From NCBI GenBank assembly GCA_017616655.1, contig JAFZXU010000029.1, forward strand, positions 1-53,116: a stretch of DNA of 53,116 nucleotides, in the 5' to 3' direction. This stretch comes from Bacteroidales bacterium (lineage in GTDB: Bacteria > Bacteroidota > Bacteroidia > Bacteroidales > UBA932). This document shows positions 26,243 to 34,101 of this stretch, in pieces (the first letter of the stretch is position 1; every line of letters begins with the position of its first letter). The notes beneath the pieces were generated by a model. The model made no database searches, was not told where the DNA came from, and saw nothing but the letters and a program-made list of their open reading frames with translations. A program made the translations under genes and the position numbers.

Positions 26243-27270
26243 TTTACCGTCCATGTGGTCAATCCTTCCTTGCTGAATTCAAAATCGTATATCTCGCCTA
26301 TTTCAAGCTTGCCGAGGGCCTCTTCCACGGCGTAGCGGGTGTTGCCGGGGCAGTAGAAGAACATGAATCCGCCTCCACCCGCGCCGGAAATCTTGCCGCC
26401 TGTGGCTCCTGCCGCCATCGCCGTTTCGTAAACAGTATCGATGAACTCGTTGGAGATGCCTTCGGCCATCTTTTTCTTGTTTATCCAGCTGGTATTCAGG
26501 GCGTCGCCGAGGGTGGCGAGATCGTCCTGCAGAAGCGCCTTCTTCACCCTGAAGGCCTCTGCCTTCACCTGATGCATCGCCTCCACCGAACCGCTCTTCT
26601 TCTGCTTCACGTTGGAGACCTGCTGCTCGATGATGTTGGCAGACTTGCGCCTCTGGTTGGTGAAAATCAGAACGGTGTTCATCGCCCACTCGTAGAGAGT
26701 GCTGTCTTTTATGCTCAACGGGTTGACTATTACCCTGTTACCCTCAAGGAATTCGATAAAGTTCACTCCTCCGAAGGTGGCTGCGTACTGGTCCTGCTTT
26801 CCGCCCGCCATACCAAGGTCGATACGCTCGATTTCGTAGGCGTACTGCGCCGTGTCGTATTTTCCGAGGGGCAGGCCGAGCCACTCGGTGAAGGCGCCGA
26901 TTATGGCTACCACGAGGGTCGAGGAGGTGCCCAGGCCGCTGCCGGAAGGGACGTCCATCTGCGTCGTGAGCTCGAAGGAGAGCGGTTTGCCGTCGCAGTA
27001 TTTGCGCGCTATCGAATTGTAGATGCCGCACTGCAGCTCGAGCCCCTCGGCCGGGGTTATCTCGGGCGCGGAGTCGAAGGTGCGCACGATCTTGTCGTTG
27101 ATGTGGATGAAGGTAATCTTTCCATCGTCGGTGGGCCTTATGGTGGCGTGAGCGAAACGGTCTATTGTGACATTGAGTACCGCGCCTCCGTAGAGGTCGG
27201 AATATGGCGAGACATCCGTTCCTCCTCCCGCGATGCCCAGCCTGAAAGGTGCTTTGCTTCTGTATAACAT
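26239..27270 (-). CDS. hddA: D-glycero-alpha-D-manno-heptose 7-phosphate kinase
   Basis: The protein has 343 residues from the ATG at 27270 (MLYRSKAPFRLGIAGGGTD). The longer frame to 27324 crosses the -7 box and is rejected. It is a GHMP kinase: the ATP-binding loop is VPSGSGLGTSSTLVVA, motif 1 is RLGIAGGGTDVSPY, and the C-terminal motif 3 is GATGGKISGAGGGGFMFFY. It makes heptose 1,7-bisphosphate (alpha) for the GDP-heptose branch. It leads the operon hddA-gmhA-hddC/gmhB-glycosyltransferase, overlapping gmhA by 4 bp. The promoter box lies only 5 nt upstream of the ATG. Confidence 0.93.
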   Translation of the reverse strand: MLYRSKAPFRLGIAGGGTDVSPYSDLYGGAVLNVTIDRFAHATIRPTDDGKITFIHINDKIVRTFDSAPEITPAEGLELQCGIYNSIARKYCDGKPLSFELTTQMDVPSGSGLGTSSTLVVAIIGAFTEWLGLPLGKYDTAQYAYEIERIDLGMAGGKQDQYAATFGGVNFIEFLEGNRVIVNPLSIKDSTLYEWAMNTVLIFTNQRRKSANIIEQQVSNVKQKKSGSVEAMHQVKAEAFRVKKALLQDDLATLGDALNTSWINKKKMAEGISNEFIDTVYETAMAAGATGGKISGAGGGGFMFFYCPGNTRYAVEEALGKLEIGEIYDFEFSKEGLTTWTVK

Positions 27271-27275
27271 ATTGA

Positions 27276-27283
27276 CAAAGTTA
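27276..27283 (-). promoter_or_regulatory. Putative -7 element for hddA operon (leaderless)
   Basis: The minus-strand TAACTTTG is a perfect TAnnTTTG ending 5 nt before the hddA ATG at 27270, so transcription should begin at or next to the A of the start codon. It is divergent from the +-strand -7 box at 27306-27313. Confidence 0.5.
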
Positions 27284-27305
27284 ACAATTATTCCAATGTA
27301 ATTAG

Positions 27306-27313
27306 TATTTTTG
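27306..27313 (+). promoter_or_regulatory. Putative -7 element for the DUF47-Pit operon
   Basis: TATTTTTG matches TAnnTTTG and lies 22 nt before the ATG at 27336. A correctly spaced -33 TTTG is not seen. Confidence 0.5.
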
Positions 27314-27335
27314 CAGATTACCAAAGAAACGAAAT

Positions 27336-27986
27336 ATGAAACTTGACGACATCCTGCAGATTTTCGTAGTGAAGGAAAAGAAGTTCTTCCCGCTCTTCGT
27401 GCAGTCGGCGGAGAATATCAAAAAGGGAGCGGAACACCTTGTGAAGCTCACTCTCGAAGAAGATTTCGACCATCGCGACAGCCTCTCCAGACGCATTCAG
27501 GAGTATGAGAACGAGGAGGACGAGGTGACGACCAAGATAATGAACGAGCTGCTTGACTCCTATGTCACCCCGTTCGACAGGGACGACGTCCACGACCTGG
27601 CGCTGGCGCTCGACACCGTGATGGACAATATCCGCGACTCGGCCAAGAAGATTGCCATCTACCAGCCCAAGGGGGTGGAGCCCAAGCTGACGGAGATTTC
27701 CCAGCTGCTCGTGGATGCCGCCGACAAGTTCATCGAAATGACCTCGAAGTTCGACAACATCCGCAAGAACTCCGAAGCGATAGATGATATTTGCAACCAG
27801 GTGAGGGAGATAGAGCACAATACCGACGATATCTACGCCTCATTCATGAGTCACCTCTTCAAGGAGGAGAAGGATACCGTGGAACTCATCAAGAAGAAGA
27901 ACATAGTCCAGGCCCTCGAGGATACCTGCGACTCGGCCAAAGTGGTTTCCGACCTTGTCAGGAGCATCCTGGTCAAAATGAGCTGA
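27336..27986 (+). CDS. DUF47 family protein, Pit accessory/regulator (PhoU-like)
   Basis: This 216-residue helical cytoplasmic protein belongs to the DUF47 family, which is structurally PhoU-like. It shows the N-terminal KEKKFFPLFVQSAENIKKGAEHL, the acidic E-x3-D motif segment EYENEEDEVTTKIMNELLDSYVTPFDRDDVHDLALALD (quoted here only in family terms), and DDIYASFMSHLFKEEKD. DUF47 genes usually precede Pit transporter genes and are thought to modulate them. Here the Pit ATG follows 2 bp after the stop. It is the first gene of a six-gene run. Confidence 0.92.
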   Translation: MKLDDILQIFVVKEKKFFPLFVQSAENIKKGAEHLVKLTLEEDFDHRDSLSRRIQEYENEEDEVTTKIMNELLDSYVTPFDRDDVHDLALALDTVMDNIRDSAKKIAIYQPKGVEPKLTEISQLLVDAADKFIEMTSKFDNIRKNSEAIDDICNQVREIEHNTDDIYASFMSHLFKEEKDTVELIKKKNIVQALEDTCDSAKVVSDLVRSILVKMS

Positions 27987-27988
27987 CG

Positions 27989-29041
27989 ATGGTAATTGTT
28001 GTCATAATAGCCGCCCTCATCGCCCTTGCGTTCAGTTATATGAACGGAATGAACGATGCGGCCAACGCCATAGCCACGGTGGTCGCCACCAAGGCGCTCT
28101 CTCCGAAAAAGGCTGTATGGTGGGCCGGAATATGGATTTTCCTCTCCTGCCTGGTCTTTTTCGTGATTCCGCCCTATGTGGCCGAGACGATGGGACGCGG
28201 CATCGTGCAGGAGTGCAAGATAGACCACTTCGTGATCCTTTCTGCGCTTCTGGGAGCCGTGCTGTGGACCTGGGTCTGCACCCATTTCGGACTGCCCATT
28301 TCCGCCTCCCATGCCCTTATCGGCGGCCTTATCGGCCCGGTCTGGTTCGTTTACGGGGCGGATTACCTGGTCACATCCGGTATCTATCAGATTCTGCTCT
28401 TCATAGTGCTGTCGCCGCTTATCGGAATGGTGCTGGGATTTGTGCTGCACTGCCTTTCCCTCTTCCTGCTGCGCAATTCCCGCCCGAAGGTGACAGACCG
28501 CGTGCTTCGCAAGATGCAGCTCTTCTCTTCGGCCCTCTTCTCCTTCAGTTTCGGCCTCAACGACGGCCAGAAGACCATGGGTATCGTGGCTGTGCTGCTC
28601 TCCGCTGCCCTGGCGGCTCAGCCTGACAACGCCGTCCTGCAGGTGCTTTACAACGTGCAGCCCGGTCAGTTCGTGCCTTACTGGCTGATGATTACCTCCT
28701 ATCTGCTGATTTCGATGGGAACCATCATCGGAGGATGGAAGGTCATCAAGACCCTCGGCAGCGGCCTCACCAGGGTGACTCCCATTACCGGCTTCTGCTC
28801 AGAGATATCCGGCTCGGCGACGCTGATAATCACCGCCATTCTCGGTATCCCTGTTTCTACTACACATACTGTGACAGGCGCAATTATCGGTACCGGCCTC
28901 ACCAAGGGAGTGAAGAGCGTCAAGTGGCTGACAGCCAAGAGTATAATATCTGCCTGGGTGCTCACGATCCCTGCTACGATAGTGGTATCCGGGCTTATTT
29001 ACAAACTGATGGTTCTCTGCGGAGCGCCCATTATCCCTTAA
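27989..29041 (+). CDS. PiT-family inorganic phosphate transporter
   Basis: The protein has 350 residues from the ATG at 27989; the open frame upstream is only a shadow of DUF47. It is an inner-membrane protein with about ten hydrophobic segments. The two PHO4 signature repeats are present: FSYMNGMNDAANAIATVVAT near the N-terminus and FSFGLNDGQKTMGIV in the second half. Conserved PISASHALIGGLIGP and PVSTTHTVTGAIIGTG are also seen. It imports phosphate with a coupling ion. It is 6 bp upstream of the HprK-like kinase gene, so phosphate transport and the following genes are probably co-transcribed. Confidence 0.95.
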   Translation: MVIVVIIAALIALAFSYMNGMNDAANAIATVVATKALSPKKAVWWAGIWIFLSCLVFFVIPPYVAETMGRGIVQECKIDHFVILSALLGAVLWTWVCTHFGLPISASHALIGGLIGPVWFVYGADYLVTSGIYQILLFIVLSPLIGMVLGFVLHCLSLFLLRNSRPKVTDRVLRKMQLFSSALFSFSFGLNDGQKTMGIVAVLLSAALAAQPDNAVLQVLYNVQPGQFVPYWLMITSYLLISMGTIIGGWKVIKTLGSGLTRVTPITGFCSEISGSATLIITAILGIPVSTTHTVTGAIIGTGLTKGVKSVKWLTAKSIISAWVLTIPATIVVSGLIYKLMVLCGAPIIP

Positions 29042-29047
29042 TCGCAA

Positions 29048-29950
29048 ATGACCAAACACTATATAGTCGCAGGACACCGGTTCGACTTCACGATGCAGGA
29101 CGACTGCCCCCTTTGGGCGGGCCTCGGCAACTACGCCCCCTTCGAGGTGGCGGAATCCGACCGGGAACCCGTATTCTCTCTCGAGTTCGTCTATCAGATG
29201 GAGAAGATGAAGAAGGTGCCCGTGTATGTGGAGAAGGCCGAAGATCCCGACCAGCCCCGTATCGAGATTTTCCACCGCGCCCCGGACGAGGCGGATCCAG
29301 AAGGAAAGGAGTGGATCATCGAAATGGCGCCTGTACAGAAGATGGATATCTGCGCACGCCTCGTGGCATCGCCCGACTTCAGGAGCGGCCGCGTGGCCGT
29401 AGCCCACGGCAGGGTCGGCGAGTTCGCCATCAACAATGCGATGATGATTCTCTACGCCTTCACGACGGCTCCGATGGGTACTCTCGAGATGCACTCTTCG
29501 GTCATTAAACGCGAAGGCTACGGATATATGTTCCTGGGTAAGAGCGGCACCGGCAAAAGCACACACAGTAACCTGTGGCTCAAGTATATAGAGGGCAGCG
29601 AACTGCTCAACGACGACAACCCGGTCCTGCGTGTCGGCGAGGATGGAGTAGCGCGCGTGTACGGCTCCCCCTGGAGCGGCAAAACGCCTTGCTACAAGAA
29701 CGACAGCGTCCCGGTGGGCGCCATCGTGAGGCTCAACCAGTACCCCGAGAACCGCATTTCGCGCAACTCTCTCGTGGAGGCTTATGCTGCCGTCTATCCC
29801 TCCTGCTCCGGCTTCAGGGCGCTTTCCGGAATTGCCGACGGAATGCACTCCACCATCGAGAAGGTGGTGCTTTCAATCCCCTGTTTCACCCTCGACTGCC
29901 TGCCCGACGAGGCGGCGGCGCTGCTGAGCTGCAAGACTATATCAAGATAA
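29048..29950 (+). CDS. HprK-like P-loop kinase of a PqqD/ABC cluster
   Basis: This 300-residue protein has a Walker A of HPr-kinase type, LGKSGTGKSTHSNLW (about residues 163-177). It also has LLNDDNPVLR, matching the acidic position after the P-loop, and YGSPWSGKTPCY, a conserved segment of this subfamily. The N-terminal about 140 residues are unlike classical HPr kinase. Such kinases occur with PqqD proteins in RiPP loci, for example as the lasso-peptide kinase in paeninodin-type clusters. The substrate here is unknown. Its TAA shares one base with the start of the peptidase gene (29950). Confidence 0.8.
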   Translation: MTKHYIVAGHRFDFTMQDDCPLWAGLGNYAPFEVAESDREPVFSLEFVYQMEKMKKVPVYVEKAEDPDQPRIEIFHRAPDEADPEGKEWIIEMAPVQKMDICARLVASPDFRSGRVAVAHGRVGEFAINNAMMILYAFTTAPMGTLEMHSSVIKREGYGYMFLGKSGTGKSTHSNLWLKYIEGSELLNDDNPVLRVGEDGVARVYGSPWSGKTPCYKNDSVPVGAIVRLNQYPENRISRNSLVEAYAAVYPSCSGFRALSGIADGMHSTIEKVVLSIPCFTLDCLPDEAAALLSCKTISR

Positions 29951-30378
29951 TGGAAAAACGGACCATACCCAACGATATCCTCCTCGGGGAGGTAACCACG
30001 CTTCTGGCTGAGGGTCAGGAAGTTGTGCTGCTTACCAAGGGTGGCAGCATGATGCCTTTCCTGCGCAGCGAGAAGGACAGCGTGGCTCTCCGCAAGAGAG
30101 ATGACGTGGAGGTCGGCGACATAGTCCTCGCCCATCTGGGCGAGGGACGCTACGTGCTGCACCGCATCATATCCGTCGACGGGGACCGTCTGACCCTGAT
30201 GGGCGACGGTAACCTGAAGGGGACGGAGAATTGCCGGAAGGAGGATGTTTCCGGCACGGTGGTCCGCATTATCAAGGATTCAGGCAGGGAATTTGTACCT
30301 GGGAAGGGCCGGTTCTGGAGGTTCCTTAAGCCGGTACGACGCTGGATATTAGGTGTTTACAGAAGAATATACAGATAG
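29950..30378 (+). CDS. S24/S26 peptidase-like protein with SipW-type Ser-His signature
   Basis: This 142-residue protein has the nucleophile motif TKGGSMMPFL (Ser about residue 36) followed by EVGDIVLAHLG. It then has YVLHRIISVDGDRLTLMGDGN, where His stands at the place of the usual Lys general base. This resembles SipW/ER-type signal peptidases. It lacks the N-terminal transmembrane anchor of those enzymes, and its C-terminus is a basic amphipathic stretch (WRFLKPVRRWILGVYRRIYR). A role in trimming an exported peptide fits its place between the kinase and PqqD genes, but this is inferred. Confidence 0.78.
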   Translation: MEKRTIPNDILLGEVTTLLAEGQEVVLLTKGGSMMPFLRSEKDSVALRKRDDVEVGDIVLAHLGEGRYVLHRIISVDGDRLTLMGDGNLKGTENCRKEDVSGTVVRIIKDSGREFVPGKGRFWRFLKPVRRWILGVYRRIYR

Positions 30379-30380
30379 CT

Positions 30381-30650
30381 ATGAGAATAAAAGAAGGTTT
30401 CAGGATGCGCTCCCTCGGCAATGAGTTCATCATTGTCGGCGAAGGGCTTGCGCAGGTCAATTTCAACAAGATGATCTCCCTCAACGCCACCGCCGCATAT
30501 TTGTGGCAGGAGGTTTTCGGCAAGGAGTTCACCTCGGAGGATCTCGTGAAGCTGCTGCTCGACAAGTATGAGGTCGAGGAGGCAGTTGCCGCAGCCGATG
30601 TGGACAACCTCGTCAAGAAGTGGTTCGAGGCTGGTTTGATTGAAGAATAA
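30381..30650 (+). CDS. PqqD-family peptide-binding protein
   Basis: This 89-residue protein matches the PqqD/RRE fold in length and pattern. It has beta strands (FRMRSLGNEFIIVGEG), then ISLNATAAYLWQEVFG, a helix EDLVKLLLDKYEVEEAVAAAD, and DVDNLVKKWFEAGLIEE. PqqD proteins bind leader peptides of ribosomally made, modified peptides and hand them to modifying enzymes. No precursor gene is visible next to it. It lies 2 bp after the peptidase gene and 10 bp before the ABC exporter. Confidence 0.88.
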   Translation: MRIKEGFRMRSLGNEFIIVGEGLAQVNFNKMISLNATAAYLWQEVFGKEFTSEDLVKLLLDKYEVEEAVAAADVDNLVKKWFEAGLIEE

Positions 30651-30660
30651 CCAACTGAAA

Positions 30661-32283
30661 ATGAAGGATTTCCGAAGCTGTATGCGCGGTCTGCGGAAGA
30701 TGTTCCGTCCGATCCGGTGGCAGGTGCTCGTACGCATCCTGATAGGGCTCGTGCGCATTGCGGCTTCGCTCGCCTTCGTCTGGATTTGCAAGGCGCTGGT
30801 GGATATCGCCACCGGCAACCTCGATGCCGACATCCGCACCTATGCATGGATTCTGGTCGGCATCATGCTGGTGCAGCTGCTCTCTAACGTCGGCGCCTCC
30901 TACTGGGAGTCGCTCGTCACCGTAAAGGCGCAGAACAAGCTGCGGTTCGATACCTTCGGCCACGTGATCCGGAGCCGTTGGAACGGCCGCGAGACCTTTC
31001 ACAGCGGCGATACGGTGAACCGTCTGGAGGAGGATATCCGGGTGGTGACCGACCTGCTCTGCAGCCGTCTGCCCGACGTGGTGGTGACGCTCTGCCAGCT
31101 GATTGCCGCCTCCGTTTTCCTTACCACCATGGCGCCCAAACTCACCTGGCTGCTGCTGGCGCTTATGATCGTGGCGGTGGTGGGCAGCAGGATGTTCTTC
31201 AAGACATTCCGCCGCCTTACCGCCCTTATCCGGGCGCGCGACAGCGAGATACAGGGTTACATGCAGGAGAATCTGCAGAACCGCATCATCGTGCTTACGC
31301 TGACGGGCGCCGAGAGGGTCATGACGCGCCTCGGATGGCTTCAGGAGGATGTTCTCGACAATACTGTCAAGCGCCTGAATTACAATGCGGTAGCCCGTTC
31401 GTTCATGAGCCTCGGCTTCATGGCGGGATATGGTTCCGCCTTCCTCTGGGGAGTCTTCGGCATCCGCGACGGGGTGGTCACATACGGTATGATGACTGCC
31501 TTCCTCCAGCTGGTGGGTCAGATCCAGCGCCCTATTGCGGAGATTGCCCGTCACATTCCCTCCTTCATCCATGCGCTGACCTCTGTGGAGCGCCTTATGG
31601 AGCTTGAAGAGCTGCCGCTTGAGGAGAGGGTCGAGCCGGTGAAGATCGAAGGGGCGCCTGAGATCGAGCTACGCAACGTGACTTTCGCTTATGAGCCTTC
31701 CGAACCTCCTGTGTTCAAGGAGTTTTCATATACATTCAAGGCCGGACGGATGACCGCTATCGCAGGCATCACGGGTGCCGGCAAGAGTACCCTCACCAAG
31801 CTGATCCTGGCCCTGCTGCAGCCACAGAAGGGCGAAATCCTTCTCAACGGTACTCCGGTCTGCGCAGGCACGCGCTGCAATTTTATGTATGTGCCTCAGG
31901 GCAACAGCCTTATGAGCGGCACCATCCGCGAGAATCTGCTGCTGGCCGACGCTTCCGCCACAGAGGAGGAGATGCGCGAGGCTTTGAGGTGCGCGGCGGC
32001 CGAGTTTGTTTTCGACCTGCCGGCCGGTCTCGATACGGTCTGCAGCGAGAAGGGGGCCGGGCTGAGCGAGGGTCAGGCGCAGCGTATCGCCATTGCCCGC
32101 GGCCTGCTCCAGAAGGGCGGCGTGCTGATTCTCGACGAGGCTACTTCGGCCGTGGATGCCGTCACGGAGCAGCTCCTCCTTCAGAATCTCTCCTCCAAGT
32201 ACAAGGGAGCCAAGACGATCATCTTCATCAGCCACCGCGAAGCCGTCACCTCCTGCGCCGACGAAGTCCTGAAAATCGAATAG
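30661..32283 (+). CDS. ABC exporter (fused permease and ATPase)
   Basis: The protein has 540 residues from the ATG at 30661; a TTG at 30640 would overlap pqqD and is less likely. The N-terminal half has membrane segments of the type I exporter fold (VRILIGLVRIAASLAFVWI, LTWLLLALMIVAVVG). The ATPase domain has Walker A GITGAGKST (369-377), a signature LSEGQ (about 468), where the consensus is LSGGQ, Walker B GVLILDEATSAVD and the H-loop ISHRE. No C39 peptidase domain is fused, so a separate protease such as the preceding gene would have to process cargo. It is the last gene of the run. Confidence 0.9.
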   Translation: MKDFRSCMRGLRKMFRPIRWQVLVRILIGLVRIAASLAFVWICKALVDIATGNLDADIRTYAWILVGIMLVQLLSNVGASYWESLVTVKAQNKLRFDTFGHVIRSRWNGRETFHSGDTVNRLEEDIRVVTDLLCSRLPDVVVTLCQLIAASVFLTTMAPKLTWLLLALMIVAVVGSRMFFKTFRRLTALIRARDSEIQGYMQENLQNRIIVLTLTGAERVMTRLGWLQEDVLDNTVKRLNYNAVARSFMSLGFMAGYGSAFLWGVFGIRDGVVTYGMMTAFLQLVGQIQRPIAEIARHIPSFIHALTSVERLMELEELPLEERVEPVKIEGAPEIELRNVTFAYEPSEPPVFKEFSYTFKAGRMTAIAGITGAGKSTLTKLILALLQPQKGEILLNGTPVCAGTRCNFMYVPQGNSLMSGTIRENLLLADASATEEEMREALRCAAAEFVFDLPAGLDTVCSEKGAGLSEGQAQRIAIARGLLQKGGVLILDEATSAVDAVTEQLLLQNLSSKYKGAKTIIFISHREAVTSCADEVLKIE

Positions 32284-32661
32284 TTTTTCCCGGCCTCTCC
32301 TGATTCGGCTTCGGGTTGTGTACCCTTCGGGCTAGGGTGCTCCCGTGCCTACTCGGTTCCGCTCTGCTTCGCAGCTCCGTGGGGTCCCCCGCTCGACAAG
32401 CTCGCTCCCCACTTCGCTTTTGCTCGCATAGCGGGCCTCGCTACGGCCCTCTGCAATAGCCCTCAGGGCACACAAGCCACTCCGCCTCACGTCGGGCCGG
32501 AACCGTAATTCCCGCATCATCTTGCCGACATTTACAAAAATGACGAATACTCATTTTTTGTAATCAGTTCAACGCCACTATCTGTTATATTTGACGGAGG
32601 CAGATAACAAGTATCTACCTAAAAAGACTTAACATTAATGTAAATTTTATATATTCGCATC
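32284..32661. repeat. Structured GC-rich intergenic repeat
   Basis: No convincing gene is visible. The part from 32284 to about 32505 is full of short inverted repeats such as CTGCTTCGCAG and GGGCC/GGCCC segments, and reads like a chain of hairpins. A minus-strand frame at 32332-32520 looks like an artefact of these repeats. A 27-bp segment beginning CCACTCCGCC at 32478 recurs at 33438 with 4 mismatches, so both sides of the toxin-antitoxin remnant carry it. From about 32520 the sequence is AT-rich. Confidence 0.5.
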
Positions 32662-33089
32662 ATGAAGAAAAGAACGACGCTGGAGTTGGTAGAACAATCC
32701 GAGAAAGTCAGTCTGTATTCTATTAGTTTTGCTATGGACAATATGACTGAATTTGAAAGGTTTATGTTAAAGTTTAGAGAGGAGGCCTCGTTTAATAAAG
32801 ACTATCAGAGAATCCTGTACGCTATTTCAATTATTCTGGACAAAGGAGCGTTGGAACGTTATTTCCGACCGGAAGGCTGTTTTGTCTTCGTATCTCAGAT
32901 GAGATTCTTATCCTTGGTAATGGTGACGTGAAGAGAGCATCGGCCTATGAGGATGATCCTGCACTTTTGGGATACGCTTTAGACTTGCAGAAATTTGACA
33001 GATTACTTAGAAAAGATTTAGAAAAAGGAATTGTCAGAATAGAGGAGAAAGAACTTCGTAATGCAGAAGATATTCAATACCACATATGA
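32662..33089 (+). pseudogene. Frameshifted toxin-like gene of a toxin-antitoxin module
   Basis: The 5' part (32662 to about 32875) encodes MKKRTTLELVEQSEKVSLYS... to ALERYFRPEG. The 3' part continues in another frame from about 32877, LFCLRISDEILILGNGDVKR, to a TGA at 33087-33089. The two halves look like one protein, with a segment lost and the frame changed at the RPEG junction. As it stands only an 89-residue product could be made. The stop overlaps the start of the HTH gene by 4 bp (ATGA), the usual toxin-antitoxin coupling. The family is not certain; HigB-like is suggested by order and length only. Confidence 0.7.
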
Positions 33090-33349
33090 AACATAATAAT
33101 GTACTTCATTCCGAATTGGAAAAGGTTTCGCCGGCACTAAAACAGGAAATGGACTGGTCTTGTGCCATTATTGACAAGATTGATGCGGCGCTCAAGAAAA
33201 AAGGGATGACGCAGCGGGAACTTGCAAAAATAATTGGCTGTAATGAGACACAAATTACCAGGTGGACCAGAGGTTTTCCCAATTTCACATTATCATCGTT
33301 GGCAAAGTTATCACATGCTTTAGGAGAGCCGCTAATCTATGTTGATTAA
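33086..33349 (+). CDS. XRE-type HTH antitoxin
   Basis: This 87-residue DNA-binding protein has an HTH: KKKGMTQRELAKIIGCNETQITRWTRG, followed by NFTLSSLAKLSHALGEPL. This is typical of HigA-like antitoxins that autoregulate their operon. It overlaps the broken toxin gene by 4 bp and is intact, so the module now seems to encode antitoxin only. Confidence 0.85.
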   Translation: MKHNNVLHSELEKVSPALKQEMDWSCAIIDKIDAALKKKGMTQRELAKIIGCNETQITRWTRGFPNFTLSSLAKLSHALGEPLIYVD

Positions 33350-33585
33350 TTACTTGGATTAAAAACGTCATCATTCGCTATCTTGGCAGTTATTATAATG
33401 GAAGGCCGAGAGTGGCATAGGTTTGAAACGAAACAACCACTCCGCCCGACGTCAGGCCTGGAAGATGATATTGTTCCCCGGGACGATGCAATATTTTGCT
33501 ATTATTGCAATTATAATAATGAAAGGCCGGCTGGATAGCCTTCGATTAGAGGAATAAATCGTTAAAACATAATCGAATTCACATC
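33350..33585. other. Intergenic region with short repeats
   Basis: No gene is visible. Two similar A/T-rich segments ending in GAAGGCC or GAAAGGCC (near 33388-33407 and 33508-33529) form an imperfect direct repeat. Between them lies the second copy of the CCACTCCGCC repeat at 33438. Confidence 0.4.
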
Positions 33586-34062
33586 ATGAAAAAGTTTGTC
33601 ATTTTATTATTGATGATGCTTCCGTTCTGTTTATTCTCTTGCGGTGATATAGAAAGAGAACCCACCGGAGTGGATTTGGACTGTCTGCCTGGAAAGTGGG
33701 TAAAGTATAAAGAGCACGTTAAAGGTATGCTGATTGATAACGAGGGTCATCCGCGTAGTGTTGATACTACGTATGAGTATAGTTCCAAACAAATTGAAGA
33801 TATTTATTTTCAGATAAATGCAGATGGAACAGCCACAAATGTATCGGGTTCTTCCAGGGTGGAATGGCTTTGGACGATTGAAGAAGAAAACACTTTGTCA
33901 CTTGTGAGGACATTACCTCGAGACGAGCCGGGCCATGAAATGAAAGGCAGGTATATAATCAGGTTCCTTACAAAGAAAAAGATGTGTCTGTTTGATATTC
34001 TTCAAGCTTATTCTTATGGAGGCGCCAACGTTACCAGCTACTACAAGAAAGTGAAGCAATAA
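33586..34062 (+). CDS. Small lipoprotein, lipocalin-like
   Basis: This 158-residue protein has a lipoprotein signal (MKKFVILLLMMLPFCLFSCG). The mature part has LPGKWVKYKEHV near the start, then several beta strands (EDIYFQINADGTATN, EWLWTIEEENTLSLV, GRYIIRFLTKKKMCLFD). This is the pattern of lipocalin-like Bacteroidota proteins, where a GxW motif opens the barrel. Ligand and role are unknown. It lies just left of the 226-bp duplication and may be the original right-hand neighbour of the Ntn-hydrolase gene before the sigma/serpin block arrived. Confidence 0.75.
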   Translation: MKKFVILLLMMLPFCLFSCGDIEREPTGVDLDCLPGKWVKYKEHVKGMLIDNEGHPRSVDTTYEYSSKQIEDIYFQINADGTATNVSGSSRVEWLWTIEEENTLSLVRTLPRDEPGHEMKGRYIIRFLTKKKMCLFDILQAYSYGGANVTSYYKKVKQ

Positions 34063-34101
34063 TCTCGTCGGCTTCAAATCATATGACTCTCTTCCTGTAG
34101 C

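Noticed and set aside
27271-27324. Longer start of hddA at 27324
   Set aside because: It would cross the -7 box and adds residues not found before the conserved APFRLGIAGGGTD start.
32332-32520. Open reading frame of 62 codons on the minus strand
   Set aside because: It lies wholly inside the hairpin-rich repeat. It has unusual Arg- and Ala-rich composition and no start signal, so it is treated as an artefact of structured sequence.
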